The notes: generated by a model from the letters alone, not told the origin. A DNA stretch of 64,000 nucleotides from Rhodanobacter sp. B04 (GCF_002001125.1 NZ_MUNV01000026.1:1-64000); one strand, 5' to 3'; counted from the first letter of the stretch, positions 55,758 through 64,000 are shown. A program made the numbers and translations.

Positions 55758-56147
55758 ATGACCAAACGTTTCAGTGGTGCAGGCAAGATGTTGGCCTTGG
55801 GCCTTGCTGTTGCGGCGACCGTGGCGATGCCACTGAGTGCGTCCGCGCGTGGTTGGGGCGGTCATGGCTACGGCTACCGTGGGGGTTATCACGGCTACTA
55901 CCATGGCGGCGGTTACTGGAGTGGCGGTCGCTGGATTGCCGGTGCGCTTGTTACCGGCGCCGTAGTCGGGCTGGTGGCCAATGCCTTGGCTCCGCCCCCG
56001 GTGTATTACAGCCAGCCGACGGTGGTCTACGCGCAGCCGAACGTGGTTTACGCGCAGCCGCAGGTGGTCTACACCCAGCCGGGTGTGGTCTACAGCAATA
56101 CCCCGCCGCCGACGCGCTACATCCGCGACGACGGTTACAGCAACTGA
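55758..56147 (+). CDS. Small exported Gly/Tyr-rich protein with VVYxQP repeats
   Basis: A 129-residue protein with a signal peptide (cleavage after SASA, about residue 30). A Gly/Tyr/His-rich stretch (GYGYRGGYHGYYHGGG) is followed by a hydrophobic helix (IAGALVTGAVVGLVANAL, glycine-zipper-like) and four or five copies of a nine-residue unit QPxVVYxQP. GGAGAAG precedes ATG 55758. Such proteins are common exported or outer-membrane-associated orphans in Xanthomonadales; function unknown. A strong terminator follows. Confidence 0.78.
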   Translation: MTKRFSGAGKMLALGLAVAATVAMPLSASARGWGGHGYGYRGGYHGYYHGGGYWSGGRWIAGALVTGAVVGLVANALAPPPVYYSQPTVVYAQPNVVYAQPQVVYTQPGVVYSNTPPPTRYIRDDGYSN

Positions 56148-56173
56148 TCGGACTGATCAGGCCATTGGCATCA

Positions 56174-56206
56174 AGAAGCCCGGCATCCAGCCGGGCTTCT
56201 TGTTTT
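56174..56206 (+). terminator. Rho-independent terminator
   Basis: An 11-bp perfect stem AGAAGCCCGGC / GCCGGGCTTCT with a 5-nt loop ATCCA (56174-56200), followed by TGTTTT. Closes the Gly/Tyr-rich protein gene. Confidence 0.9.
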
Positions 56207-56340
56207 CGGCGTGATGATTTCCCTTCCGCCCGCCATGGAATTGCCATCGGGGTATCACGGGAATTGAACGGTAGGCAGGGCATGCTGTCGCGCATGTTTC
56301 GGCTCGACCCATCCATCATCATCCTTGCAGCGGCATCCTC

Positions 56341-57618
56341 ATGGATGGCTGGGCCGGGGTGTCCGTAGTGGCAAGTCGGCCCCTGATCGTCCTGGAGTCG
56401 ATGGCCGCCCGATTCCGGCAGGTGCGCCAGCAGACGCTGGCGTTGTGCGCCGGGCTCAGTGCCGAAGACCTGCTAGTGCAGTCGATGCCGGACGCCAGTC
56501 CTGGCAAGTGGCATCTGGCGCATACCAGCTGGTTCTTCGAGCAGTTCGTGCTCGGGCGTGATGCCGCTTATCGGCCGCGCGATACGGCGTGGCATTACCT
56601 GTTCAATTCCTACTATCAGTCGATCGGGCCCATGCATGCACGGCCGCAGCGCGGCCTGCTGTCACGCCCCACGCTGGATGAAGTGCACGACTACCGGCGC
56701 CATATCGACGATGCGGTAGGCGAACTGCTTGAGCGTAACGGGGACGCCGAGTTGGCGACGCTGGTCGAGCTTGGCCTGCAACATGAACAGCAGCATCAGG
56801 AATTGCTGCTCACCGACATCAAGCATGCGTTCTGGAGCAATCCGCTGCGGCCGTCATACCGATCGGTAGCGCTCACACCTCGGTCGGCTGCGACAGTGTC
56901 GCTGCGCTTTCTCGATGGCCGCGAGGGCATTGTCGACATCGGTCATCGCGGCGAAGGGTTTGCGTTCGACAACGAGACCCCGCGCCATCACACGCTGCTG
57001 CAGCCGCATGCGCTGGCCAACCGGCTGGTGACCAATGCCGAATACCTGGCGTTCGTGCGTGAGGGCGGTTATCGCGAACCAGGCCTGTGGCTGGCCGACG
57101 GCTGGTCCATGGTGCAGCGCGAGGGCTGGGAGCGTCCGCTCTACTGGCAGCCCGATCTGGACAGCGAGTTCACCCTTGCCGGCGTGCGTGCGCTGGATCC
57201 CCACGAGCCGGTATGCCACCTGAGCTATTTCGAGGCCGAGGCGTTTGCACGCTGGGCGGGTGCCCGATTGCCGACCGAGGCCGAATGGGAGTCGGCCGCG
57301 CAGGGCATCGCCATCAACGGCAACCTGCAGGACGAACAGCGCTTCCATCCATGTGCGGCAACGGCTGGCGAAGGCCTGTTGCAGCTGTACGGCGATGTGT
57401 GGGAATGGACCGCCTCGCCATACGTCAGCTATCCGGGCTTTCGCCCGCTGCCCGGTTCGCTGGGCGAATACAACGGCAAGTTCATGTGCGGCCAGTGGGT
57501 GTTGCGTGGCGGTTCCTGCGTCACCCCGCGCGATCACCTTCGCGCCAGTTACCGCAATTTCTTTCCACCCCAAGCCCGCTGGCAGTTTGCCGGGCTGCGA
57601 CTGGGACAGGACCGATGA
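56341..57618 (+). CDS. egtB: Ergothioneine biosynthesis protein EgtB
   Basis: A 425-residue non-haem iron sulfoxide synthase with a DinB-like N-terminal domain and C-terminal formylglycine-enzyme-like domain. The His triad is His61 (WHLAH), His148 and His152 (LQHEQQHQELL). Late motifs include CHLSYFEAEAFARWAGARLPTEAEWESAA, DVWEWTASPY and WVLRGGSC. It joins a thiol substrate to hercynine with oxygen. The start is uncertain (56341, a GTG at 56368, or ATG 56401). Its stop overlaps egtD (ATGA). No egtC/egtE here. Confidence 0.93.
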   Translation: MDGWAGVSVVASRPLIVLESMAARFRQVRQQTLALCAGLSAEDLLVQSMPDASPGKWHLAHTSWFFEQFVLGRDAAYRPRDTAWHYLFNSYYQSIGPMHARPQRGLLSRPTLDEVHDYRRHIDDAVGELLERNGDAELATLVELGLQHEQQHQELLLTDIKHAFWSNPLRPSYRSVALTPRSAATVSLRFLDGREGIVDIGHRGEGFAFDNETPRHHTLLQPHALANRLVTNAEYLAFVREGGYREPGLWLADGWSMVQREGWERPLYWQPDLDSEFTLAGVRALDPHEPVCHLSYFEAEAFARWAGARLPTEAEWESAAQGIAINGNLQDEQRFHPCAATAGEGLLQLYGDVWEWTASPYVSYPGFRPLPGSLGEYNGKFMCGQWVLRGGSCVTPRDHLRASYRNFFPPQARWQFAGLRLGQDR

Positions 57619-58604
57619 GCAGTGTGCAACCCTGTGGCGTCAGCGACGACGAACGTCGCCCGCCGACAAACGATTTGCTGGAAATCGCGCAGCGCGGACT
57701 CGCGCTCAAACCCAAGCGGTTGCCATCGTGGCTGTTTTACGACGAGCGCGGCTCGGCCCTGTTCGAGCGGATCTGCGAGCAGCCGGAGTACTATCTCTGC
57801 CGCTGCGAAATTGCCTTGATGGCGGAGCATGCACAGAGCGTTGCCGATACTCTCGGCAGCGAAGTGCGGCTGGTCGAATACGGCAGCGGCAACGCACACA
57901 AGACCAGCATGTTGCTGCAGCATCTGCAGTCGCCCGTGGCTTATGTGCCGGTGGAGATTTCGCCGGAGCCGTTGCGGCAAAGTGTGGAGCGGCTGGCGGT
58001 GGAATTTGCGTCGCTGCCGCTGCAGCCGCTGTGCGCCGATTTCAGCAAGCCGCTGCGCCTGCCGATCCCGCCGCGTGCGCCACGTCGCACGGTACTGTAT
58101 TTCCCTGGCTCGACCATCGGCAATTTCGAGAACCGCGAGGCGGCGACGCTGCTGCGCAAGATGCGCAACGAGATGGGCGATGCCGGCGGCATCCTGATCG
58201 GCGTGGACCTGAAGAAAGACCCTGCGGTGATCGAGGCAGCCTACAACGATCGCGCCCGTGTCACCGCAGCATTCACCCTCAACATGCTGACGCGGTTGAA
58301 CCGCGAGATCGGCAGCAATTTCGAGCTGTCGGGATTTGCCCACCGTGCGCACTACAACCCGATGGCCGGGCGCATCGAGACGTATATCGTCAGTCGCCGC
58401 GAGCAACAGGTAAAAGTCGGGCGGGTGAACGTGCCGTTCCACGAAGACGAGGCCATGCAGGTCGAATACAGCTGCAAGTATTCGCTGGCCGATTTTGCCG
58501 CGCTGGCTGCCCGTGCCGGACTGGCCGTGCAGCAGGTGTGGACCGATCCGGAGAAGATGTTCAGCCTGCAATATCTGGTGCGCGCCGGCACCCGCATCCA
58601 TTGA
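57615..58604 (+). CDS. egtD: L-histidine N-alpha-methyltransferase EgtD
   Basis: A 329-residue SAM enzyme that trimethylates histidine to hercynine, the first ergothioneine step. Seen: PKRLPSWLFYDERGSALFERICEQPEYY at the N-terminus, LVEYGSGNAHKTSMLL (SAM site), YFPGSTIGNFE, and SGFAHRAHYNPMAGRIETYIVS. Overlaps egtB by four bases, so the two enzymes are coupled; together they give hercynylcysteine or hercynyl-glutathione sulfoxide. Confidence 0.95.
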   Translation: MSSVQPCGVSDDERRPPTNDLLEIAQRGLALKPKRLPSWLFYDERGSALFERICEQPEYYLCRCEIALMAEHAQSVADTLGSEVRLVEYGSGNAHKTSMLLQHLQSPVAYVPVEISPEPLRQSVERLAVEFASLPLQPLCADFSKPLRLPIPPRAPRRTVLYFPGSTIGNFENREAATLLRKMRNEMGDAGGILIGVDLKKDPAVIEAAYNDRARVTAAFTLNMLTRLNREIGSNFELSGFAHRAHYNPMAGRIETYIVSRREQQVKVGRVNVPFHEDEAMQVEYSCKYSLADFAALAARAGLAVQQVWTDPEKMFSLQYLVRAGTRIH

Positions 58605-58668
58605 ATCCCTGCGCCGGCTGATCGGAGGCGCAAGCCGGGGCGTAGATGGCACGCCCCGGCAGGATGAA

Positions 58669-60174
58669 CTACTTCACGCCGTACAGCGCCCGCACATCGC
58701 TGGTCAGTGCGGCCTGGCTGTCCTGGCGGCTATAGAACATGTGGCCGCCGGCGTACTCCTTGACCTGCACGCGGGTCGGGTCGCCCATCGCCGGCATTTG
58801 GTCGACGATCAGCACCGAGGCCATGAACGGACAGGACAGATCGTCCCAGCCGTGCGCGATCAGCACGCGCAGTCCCGGATCGTTGGCGACCGCTTCGCGC
58901 AACTGCGACACCGATCCCTGGTTGGCGTCGTCGTCCTCATGCCACAGCTTGTTAACCTCGTAGCTCAGCGCGTTGTAGCGGCCATCGTATTTCCAGCCCA
59001 CCATCTGCGTGACGAAGTTGACCATCGCGCTGGTGGTCGGCGCGATGATGCCGTTGAGGATCGGATCGCCGGTGCGCTGGTGCGGCGCGTACGGGAACGG
59101 GTCCCAGGCGGTGACGTTGGAATCGTAGCGGCTGCCCAGCTTGCCTTCGGCGCGGTACACCTCGCGCAGATAGGCCTGGGTTTCCAGTCGCCCGCCGGAA
59201 CGTTTCACGAACAGCGGATCGAGTCCGGTCATTGCCGTCACCTTGCTTACCACGCGGTCGGTGGCCTGCGGATCGGCGCGGCCACGCATCAGGTCGCTGG
59301 CATATTCGCCGCGGGTGTATTCGATGATCGGTGCCATCGCCTCGGCGGTGAGTTTGTGTTCGCGTTCGAGATGGGCGGCGGCGATCGACGGCAGGGTGAG
59401 CATCCACGGCAGCGGCGAGACGTTTTCGTCGTTCGATGCAGCCGGGTCGAGATACGGCGACAGCAGTACCACGCCGTTCATCGCCACGCCGAGCTGGGTC
59501 TGCAGGTAGTCGGTGATGCGCGGGCCGCGGAAGCCGCCGTAGCTCTCGCCGACCAGGTACTTGCGAGAGGTCATGCGGGCGTTCTTCACCAGCCAGTCGT
59601 AGACGATGCGCGAGAGGTACTTGATGTCGCTGTCGGTGCTGTAGAACTGCTTGGTGGCTTCCTTGTCGTCCACCAGCGCGCGGCTGAAGCCGGTGCCGAC
59701 CGGATCGATGAACACCAGGTCGGTGAAGCCGAGCCAGGTGCCGGGATTGTCGTGCAGCGTCGCCGGGTCGGACGGGTTGTCGCCCTCGACGCCGAAGTTC
59801 ACTTTCTTCGGGCCGATCGCGCCGAGGTTCAGATACACCGATGAGGCGCCCGGGCCACCATTGAGCGCGAACGTCACCGGCCGGTCCTTGCCGGCCATGG
59901 TGTAGGCGGTGAACACCACCTCGCCGGTGATGTCGCCTTTTTCGTCGCGTACCGGCAGCGAACCCACCGTGACGGTGTACTTCAGCGTCTTGCCGTCCAC
60001 GCTAGTGGACTGGGTCACGTGTGCATCGGCCGGAAACGGTGGCAGATGGAAACCGTTGCTGCTGGCGGCATCTTGCGTCGCTGCTGGCTTGTGGGTATCT
60101 GCAGCCGGCACCGATGTCGTGAATCCAGCGGTGATCAGGGCCACCAGCAGGGCGGTTTGCAAGGACTTGCGCAC
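58669..60174 (-). CDS. S10 serine carboxypeptidase-like secreted peptidase
   Basis: A 501-residue protein from a GTG at 60174 with GAGGAA nine bases upstream; an earlier in-frame ATG at 60237 has no such support. A signal peptide (about 1-25, ending SVPAA) is followed by the S10 fold: LNGGPGASSVYLNLG (oxyanion segment), LVGESYGG with nucleophile Ser211, Asp in HGWDDLSCP and His in GGHMFYSR near the end. It would trim C-terminal residues in the periplasm or outside. Alone on its strand next to trxC (84-bp gap). Confidence 0.9.
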   Translation of the reverse strand: MRKSLQTALLVALITAGFTTSVPAADTHKPAATQDAASSNGFHLPPFPADAHVTQSTSVDGKTLKYTVTVGSLPVRDEKGDITGEVVFTAYTMAGKDRPVTFALNGGPGASSVYLNLGAIGPKKVNFGVEGDNPSDPATLHDNPGTWLGFTDLVFIDPVGTGFSRALVDDKEATKQFYSTDSDIKYLSRIVYDWLVKNARMTSRKYLVGESYGGFRGPRITDYLQTQLGVAMNGVVLLSPYLDPAASNDENVSPLPWMLTLPSIAAAHLEREHKLTAEAMAPIIEYTRGEYASDLMRGRADPQATDRVVSKVTAMTGLDPLFVKRSGGRLETQAYLREVYRAEGKLGSRYDSNVTAWDPFPYAPHQRTGDPILNGIIAPTTSAMVNFVTQMVGWKYDGRYNALSYEVNKLWHEDDDANQGSVSQLREAVANDPGLRVLIAHGWDDLSCPFMASVLIVDQMPAMGDPTRVQVKEYAGGHMFYSRQDSQAALTSDVRALYGVK

Positions 60175-60258
60175 GGATCGTTCCTCATCGGGGAAAGATC
60201 CAAGCCTAACCGCCTGCGGCGCGGTCGGACTGTGCACAAAGGCATGGGTCGTGACAGT

Positions 60259-60702
60259 TCAGGCCTGTGCAAGCGCCGCCTGGACGAACTGCTGCAACTG
60301 CGCTGCGCTGAGCGCGCCGGATTGCCGCGCGACTTCACGGCGTTGCCGGAACAGGATCAGCGTGGGGATGCTGCGGATATGGAAGCGCTGCGCCAGCTGC
60401 GGCTGCGCCTCGGTATCGAGCTTGGCCAACCGCAGACGCGGCTCCAGCTGGCCCGCGGCCTGCACGAACACCGGCGCAAAGCCGACACACGGCCCGCACC
60501 AGGGCGCCCAGAAATCCACCAGCACCGGCAGGTCGCCACGGCCGGCGACCGCGTCGAAATTCGCGGCGGTCAGCTCCACGGGATGCCCGTCGAACAGCGC
60601 CTTCTTGCAGCGGCCACAAGCCGGCTGCTCGCCCAGGCGTTCGGCTGGCACACGGTTGAGTGCGCCGCAGTGCGGGCAGGGAATGCTCAAGGACGTACTC
60701 AT
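60259..60702 (-). CDS. trxC: Thioredoxin 2 (zinc-containing)
   Basis: A 147-residue thioredoxin. The N-terminal zinc site has two Cys pairs (Cys9/Cys12 and Cys29/Cys32), then the thioredoxin fold with FWAPWCGPC (active-site Cys69/Cys72) and the cis-Pro segment SIPTLILF. It reduces disulfides and responds to oxidative stress in E. coli. ATG 60702 has CGGAG six bases upstream. Confidence 0.95.
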   Translation of the reverse strand: MSTSLSIPCPHCGALNRVPAERLGEQPACGRCKKALFDGHPVELTAANFDAVAGRGDLPVLVDFWAPWCGPCVGFAPVFVQAAGQLEPRLRLAKLDTEAQPQLAQRFHIRSIPTLILFRQRREVARQSGALSAAQLQQFVQAALAQA

Positions 60703-60872
60703 GGCAGACTCCGGCAAGGGCGGCGCACCGCGCCATGCGTGGCTAGATGGCGGCGCCGGGCCGCAAACCCAAGCTGGCCGCAGAGGGGACGCCGTTGAAC
60801 ATGCAAAAACATTGCCCTGGTGCCAGGTCATCCTTGCCGCGTCCCTTGCTGCATGGCGCGATTGCACTCGGC

Positions 60873-61287
60873 ATGTGCTGGACCTTGCCGAACACCATGC
60901 TCGGTATGCTCGCAGCTTGCGTCGGCTTCAGGTTCGGCGCACGCGCATGCGCTGGCGGCGGCGCCGCGAACTGGCTCTGGTGATACGCGGCTGGCCGTGG
61001 GGAGGAGGCGCGCTCACGCTTGGCAACGTGATCGCGCACACCGGTGAGCGGCTGGATGCGACATGCCTCACGTACGCGCAGCGTGTCGGTCGCGGTGCCG
61101 AACTGCCCGTGTCACCGGCTGACCATGAGCGCGCGCACGTGTATCAATACCTGCTGCTGGGCCCGTTGTTACTGTCCTTGTACTAATGCTGCGTGGCGGC
61201 ATCCGGGCGCGCAATCCTTTCGAGCATGCGGCGGATCGCTACGCGCAAACCGGCTGCGGCTGGTGGCCGTGGGCAGGCCGCGATTGA
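60873..61287 (+). pseudogene. Frameshifted gene for a small conserved hypothetical protein
   Basis: Three frames join into one protein: MCWTLPNTMLGMLAACVGF with FGAR; then RRRELALVIRGWPWGGGA to HVYQYLLLGPLLLSLY; then MLRGGIRARNPFEHAADRYA and GCGWWPWAGRD to the stop at 61285-61287. The first shift lies within about 60936-60960 in GC repeats, the second at 61183-61186 where TAC-TA-ATG lacks one base. The rebuilt protein, with its HERAHVYQY segment, resembles a Xanthomonadales family of unknown function. ATG 60801 is an alternative start. Confidence 0.7.
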
Positions 61288-61335
61288 TCCGGTGGTGTGG
61301 ATCCTGCCAGGCCATGCTGGGGTTCCAGTTGCAAG

Positions 61336-61360
61336 GACGCCGCGGCCTGGCCGCGGCGTC
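61336..61360. terminator. GC-rich hairpin between convergent genes
   Basis: Perfect 11-bp arms GACGCCGCGGC / GCCGCGGCGTC with a CTG loop (61336-61360), extended by CAAG/CTTG-type pairing on both sides. It lies 16 bp past the stop of the leftward SH3 gene and 48 bp past the frameshifted gene. No T-tract. Confidence 0.5.
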
Positions 61361-61376
61361 TTGCGAGGACAACGCC

Positions 61377-62153
61377 TCAGTGGCCGTTGTTGTTCTTGTC
61401 GTCAGATGCTGGTCGGGCCTGCGGCTTGGGTCGATTGCCCTGGCCTTGCGCTGGACGATTGCCGGGGCTGTTGCCCTGGCTGGGCGGTGGTCGGTTAGCT
61501 TGCTGGCCATCCGGCGGCGGACGATTCCCTTGTGCGGGAGGCGGACGATTCCCTTGCCCTGGCGTGGGACGGCTGCCTTGACCCGGTGAGGGACGATTGC
61601 CCTGGCTCGGTGGCGGCCGATTGCCCTGGCCCGGCGATGGGCGGTTGCCATGGCCTGGATTGCCGATGCCGGGGCGCGGCGGCGGCCTGTTTCCGTTGCC
61701 CGGCTGCGGGCGCGGTGGCGGGCGATGGATGGGCCGTGGCGGTGGCCGGCTGATGATCGGCCGGCGGTACCAGTCATTGCGCTGGCGATAGAACGGGCGG
61801 TTGCTGTAGTAGTTGCCCCAGTAGCTGGCGATCACGAAGCTGATGATCGGAATGCCGATGTTCGCGCCGTACTCCTGCACCACCACCGGCTGGTTTTGAT
61901 ACTGGTACTGGATGAACGTGCCGGCGACCCAGCCGCGTGCGCCCATGGTGATCACGTCGCACCATTCCCAGCCGGTAGTGCAGCCCTGGATATCGACCGG
62001 GGTGCCGGCAGGAATCGTGAGGATGAGCGGATATGCCGAGTCGGGTCCGGCGCGCAGGTTGACGTTGCCAGTGACGAAGCCATCGGCGGCACGGCCCAGG
62101 GTGGGTACAGCCAGTGCAAGTGAAGAAACAACCAACCATGCAAGACGTTTCAT
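61377..62153 (-). CDS. Exported SH3 domain protein with Pro/Gly-rich tail
   Basis: A 258-residue protein with a signal peptide (cleavage after GRAA, about residue 23). A bacterial SH3 domain follows (VTGNVNLRAGPDSAYPLILTIPAGTPVDIQGC, then WCDVITMGARGWVAGTFI). After a short hydrophobic/aromatic linker, residues about 135-258 are low-complexity RPPP and NRPxPGQG repeats, about 10 copies, likely unstructured and wall-associated. AGGAG lies nine bases before ATG 62153; ATG 62162 is an alternative. The role may be peptidoglycan binding. Confidence 0.82.
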   Translation of the reverse strand: MKRLAWLVVSSLALAVPTLGRAADGFVTGNVNLRAGPDSAYPLILTIPAGTPVDIQGCTTGWEWCDVITMGARGWVAGTFIQYQYQNQPVVVQEYGANIGIPIISFVIASYWGNYYSNRPFYRQRNDWYRRPIISRPPPRPIHRPPPRPQPGNGNRPPPRPGIGNPGHGNRPSPGQGNRPPPSQGNRPSPGQGSRPTPGQGNRPPPAQGNRPPPDGQQANRPPPSQGNSPGNRPAQGQGNRPKPQARPASDDKNNNGH

Positions 62154-62234
62154 CGTTGACATCTCCTGAGTTGCTGTCCGCTAAAGAGCATCCCCAACAT
62201 GCGTGGTGTCGCGATGTATGCCTGTCCACTCTGG

Positions 62235-62426
62235 TCCTGTTGGGGTTGCCGCGCAAGCCCGGCTGGCAACAGCGCGCCGCCACGGATCACCGCCCAGCCT
62301 GTGCAGGCTTGCCGGCCTGTACGGTGCCAGCACCCCGACGGCAGGAGCACGCCGGAACCGATCATGCTGCCGACCGTCGCCGCAATCAGCCGCCGCAGCC
62401 CAAGCCGGGCGTGTGTCGGGACTCAT
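62235..62426 (-). pseudogene. Remnant of an amino-acid permease gene (APC family)
   Basis: From ATG 62426, which overlaps the oxygenase stop, three frames give pieces of the APC N-terminus: MSPDTR; LGLRRLIAATVGSMIGSGVL; LAPYRPASLH; GWAVIRGGALLPAGLARQ. The family consensus is of the type VGSMIGSGIF-LLP-LAPYGPASL-GW. At least three frameshifts are needed (CCC run near 62408, GGGG near 62338, AGG near 62310), and homology stops after about 65 residues. A true decayed and truncated gene. Confidence 0.65.
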
Positions 62427-63502
62427 GCGTGTTCGCGATAGGCGCGGCGCAGCAGTTCGTGGAAGTGGTGCACCGCGTTCTCGCGCAGCGGATTGAGCCG
62501 GCCGGCCTCATAGGAGCCGGAGGCGAGGCCGCGCTGCACGTCCTCGCAGATCGTCACGTCCTCGTCCTGCACCTCGTCGCTGAAGGCGATGTCCCTGGCG
62601 CGGCGCGCCAGCGCTTCGGGCGTGATCGCCGGCGCGTAGTAGAAGTCGAACTCGACGCGGCAGCGGTCCACGCCCAGCGGCAGCACGCGGTTGGTCTGCA
62701 AGCGGCCGGGCAGGATGTTGAGCATCGCGTTCGGATACAGGAAGTAGTACAACGCCTCGCCGCTGCCGTAGAGGTCGTCGCCGCTCTCCAGCGGGCTGAA
62801 CTGGAACGAATACCACGCGGCCGTCTCGGTGATGTAGCTGCGGTAGTCGAGCACGCTGTTGAGGCCTGGGTGGATGTGCGGCACGTGGTAACCCTCCAGG
62901 TAGTTGTCCACGTAGACCTTCCAGTTGCACGCCACCTCCCAGCTGGCGCGATGATGGAATTCGAAGCCGGCCAGCGAGCGCTCCGGCCCCAGTCGTGCAT
63001 CGATGCCGGCGACAAAATCCCCGAAAGGCGGCGCCTCGCCCGTGGCGACGAACACCAGCCCTTGCCACACCTGCACGCGCACCTCGGGCAGGCGGATCTC
63101 GGCCGGGTTGAAGTCGGGCGTGCGGCCCATCTCCGGGGCTCCGCGCAGCACGCCGTCGAGTCCGTAGGTCCAGCCGTGGTAACGACAGCGCAGTGCAGTC
63201 GCGCCACGGCCGTCGCAGCTGGCAATCGGTCCGGCACGATGCCGGCACACGTTGTGGAACGCACGGATCGTGGATTCGTCGCTGCGCACGATCAGCAGGG
63301 GCAGGCCGGCGATCGCGGTCACCACATGGTCGCCGACGCCGCTCAGCTGCGACTGGTGGCACACCAGCTGCCAGCTCTGCGCAAACACTGCGGCGCCATC
63401 CAGCAGCGGCATGCGTGGGTCGATGTAATAGCGCGCCGGCAGCGCCAGCGCGTGATCGAGCGGCTGCGGGGCGAGCACGTCGGGCGAAAACAGCTCGGTC
63501 AT
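62423..63502 (-). CDS. Rieske non-haem iron oxygenase, alpha subunit
   Basis: A 359-residue ring-hydroxylating-type oxygenase. The Rieske [2Fe-2S] ligands are Cys86, His88, Cys106 and His109 (VCRHRAG and LRCRYHGWTYGLDG). The mononuclear iron site is in the KVYVDNYLEGYHVPHIHPGL segment (conserved Asp and two His). ATG 63502 with weak AGG upstream is chosen over 63571. Reductase partners are absent nearby. The substrate is unknown; aromatic acids or quaternary amines are possible. Confidence 0.9.
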   Translation of the reverse strand: MTELFSPDVLAPQPLDHALALPARYYIDPRMPLLDGAAVFAQSWQLVCHQSQLSGVGDHVVTAIAGLPLLIVRSDESTIRAFHNVCRHRAGPIASCDGRGATALRCRYHGWTYGLDGVLRGAPEMGRTPDFNPAEIRLPEVRVQVWQGLVFVATGEAPPFGDFVAGIDARLGPERSLAGFEFHHRASWEVACNWKVYVDNYLEGYHVPHIHPGLNSVLDYRSYITETAAWYSFQFSPLESGDDLYGSGEALYYFLYPNAMLNILPGRLQTNRVLPLGVDRCRVEFDFYYAPAITPEALARRARDIAFSDEVQDEDVTICEDVQRGLASGSYEAGRLNPLRENAVHHFHELLRRAYREHA

Positions 63503-63579
63503 GGCAATACCTGACAGTGGCGATGCCGGAGTATTGACCGCGGAACGATCCGCGGGAAGAGGCCGCGGCAAGAGGGAGG

Positions 63580-64000
63580 CTAGTGCACGCCGACCAGTTC
63601 GATATCGAATACCAGCGACGCGTTGGGTGGCACCGCATTGCCGACGCGGCGGCCACCGTAGCCGAATTTCGGCGGGATCAGCAGGGTGCGCTTGCCGCCC
63701 ACGCGCATGCCCTTGATGCCCTTGTCCCAGCCGGGAATGACCTTGCCTTCCCCGAGGGTGAAGCTGATGGTCTGGGCGCGGTCGTACGAGCTGTCGACTT
63801 TCGCGCCGTGGTGGTCTTTCGCGTTCTCGTCATACAGCCAGCCGATGTAGTTGAGTTCGACTACGGCACCGTTGCGCGCGACCGCGCCCGTGCCGACCTG
63901 GCGATCGATGACGTCGAGCCGGGAGAGATCCGTGGCGGCACAGACGGATGGAGCGATCGCAGCGACTGCAAGCAGCAGTGCGGCAGTCAGCAGCGACGGT
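63580..64000 (-). CDS. FKBP-type peptidyl-prolyl isomerase, 5' end beyond the window
   Basis: Partial: the stop (TAG) is at 63580-63582 and the frame is open to 64000, so the start lies outside. About 139 residues are visible, beginning with the hydrophobic end of a signal peptide (LLTAALLLAVAAIAPSVCAA). The FKBP core follows: VVELNYIGWLYDEN, FTLGEGKVIPGWDKGIKGMRVGGKRTLLIPP, YGGRRVGNAVPPNASLVFDIELV. It speeds proline isomerisation in the periplasm. Confidence 0.93.
   Translation of the reverse strand, partial: PSLLTAALLLAVAAIAPSVCAATDLSRLDVIDRQVGTGAVARNGAVVELNYIGWLYDENAKDHHGAKVDSSYDRAQTISFTLGEGKVIPGWDKGIKGMRVGGKRTLLIPPKFGYGGRRVGNAVPPNASLVFDIELVGVH

Overview
The window is GC-rich (mid-60s % by eye) chromosomal DNA from a gammaproteobacterium. 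The likeliest home is the Xanthomonadales, family Rhodanobacteraceae (Dyella, Rhodanobacter, Luteibacter or Frateuria type). This is inferred from the dapD / ArsC-like / dapE grouping, the acnD-prpF pair, the GumN-type protein, EgtB/EgtD and ParC sequence, not from any search. I see no rRNA, tRNA, CRISPR array, insertion sequence or prophage. Most of the window is housekeeping sequence packed into short operons, many joined by 4-bp ATGA start/stop overlaps.

Layout. 1-3.7 kb: the 3' end of a filamentous-haemagglutinin-like exoprotein with 88-residue repeats, plus a secreted companion. 3.9-6.0 kb: an orphan type VI secretion gene tssA, a small unknown protein and an NAD(P)H:FMN reductase, all leftward. 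6.4-11 kb: lysine/peptidoglycan precursor genes dapD and dapE, with an ArsC-like protein and a membrane-bound ferritin/VIT1 protein between them, then a methyltransferase. 11-16.7 kb: penicillin acylase family protein and lipoprotein glycosidase, a Nudix hydrolase, a two-gene lipoate ligase and a small exported protein. 16.8-22.4 kb: parC, a GumN/TraB protein, a frameshifted VOC gene, cfa, and the DUF190/fluC pair. 22.8-27.5 kb: DUF3228, then acnD-prpF of the methylcitrate cycle. 27.6-31.4 kb: a Bcr/CflA exporter, a DUF2235 lipase-like protein, 3-methyladenine DNA glycosylase and an HExxH protein. 31.5-34.1 kb: GNAT-minC-minD-minE, leftward.

34.2-37.9 kb: a DesK/NarL-type two-component system and a membrane-anchored SRPBCC protein closed by a strong terminator. 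38.1-41.7 kb: a GldA/GldF/GldG-like ABC operon. 41.8-44.7 kb: copper and cytochrome oxidase assembly (CtaG, SCO, PCuAC), DUF423 and a small anchored protein. 44.7-47.3 kb: a leftward six-gene membrane operon (SPFH protein, a 23-residue peptide, a ribbon-helix-helix regulator, DUF4177, DUF3887-like, CPBP protease), with a tandem direct repeat in its promoter that could be the operator for its own regulator. 47.4-55.7 kb: purT, an FMN-binding glutamate synthase-like protein, Bpt, DUF2007-like, tesB, an AmpD-like amidase, an alpha/beta hydrolase and rlmKL. 55.8-62.2 kb: a small exported protein, egtB-egtD, an S10 peptidase, trxC, a frameshifted gene and an SH3 protein. 62.2-64 kb: remains of an amino-acid permease gene, a Rieske oxygenase and the 3' part of an FKBP isomerase.

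The observations most worth a second look are the self-contained SPFH/RHH/CPBP operon with its candidate operator and micropeptide; the split lipoate ligase; and three broken reading frames (about 20.2-20.5, 60.9-61.3 and 62.2-62.4 kb). The first two of those look like single-base homopolymer indels, so they are either recent pseudogenes or assembly errors; the third is truncated as well, so it is probably genuine decay.
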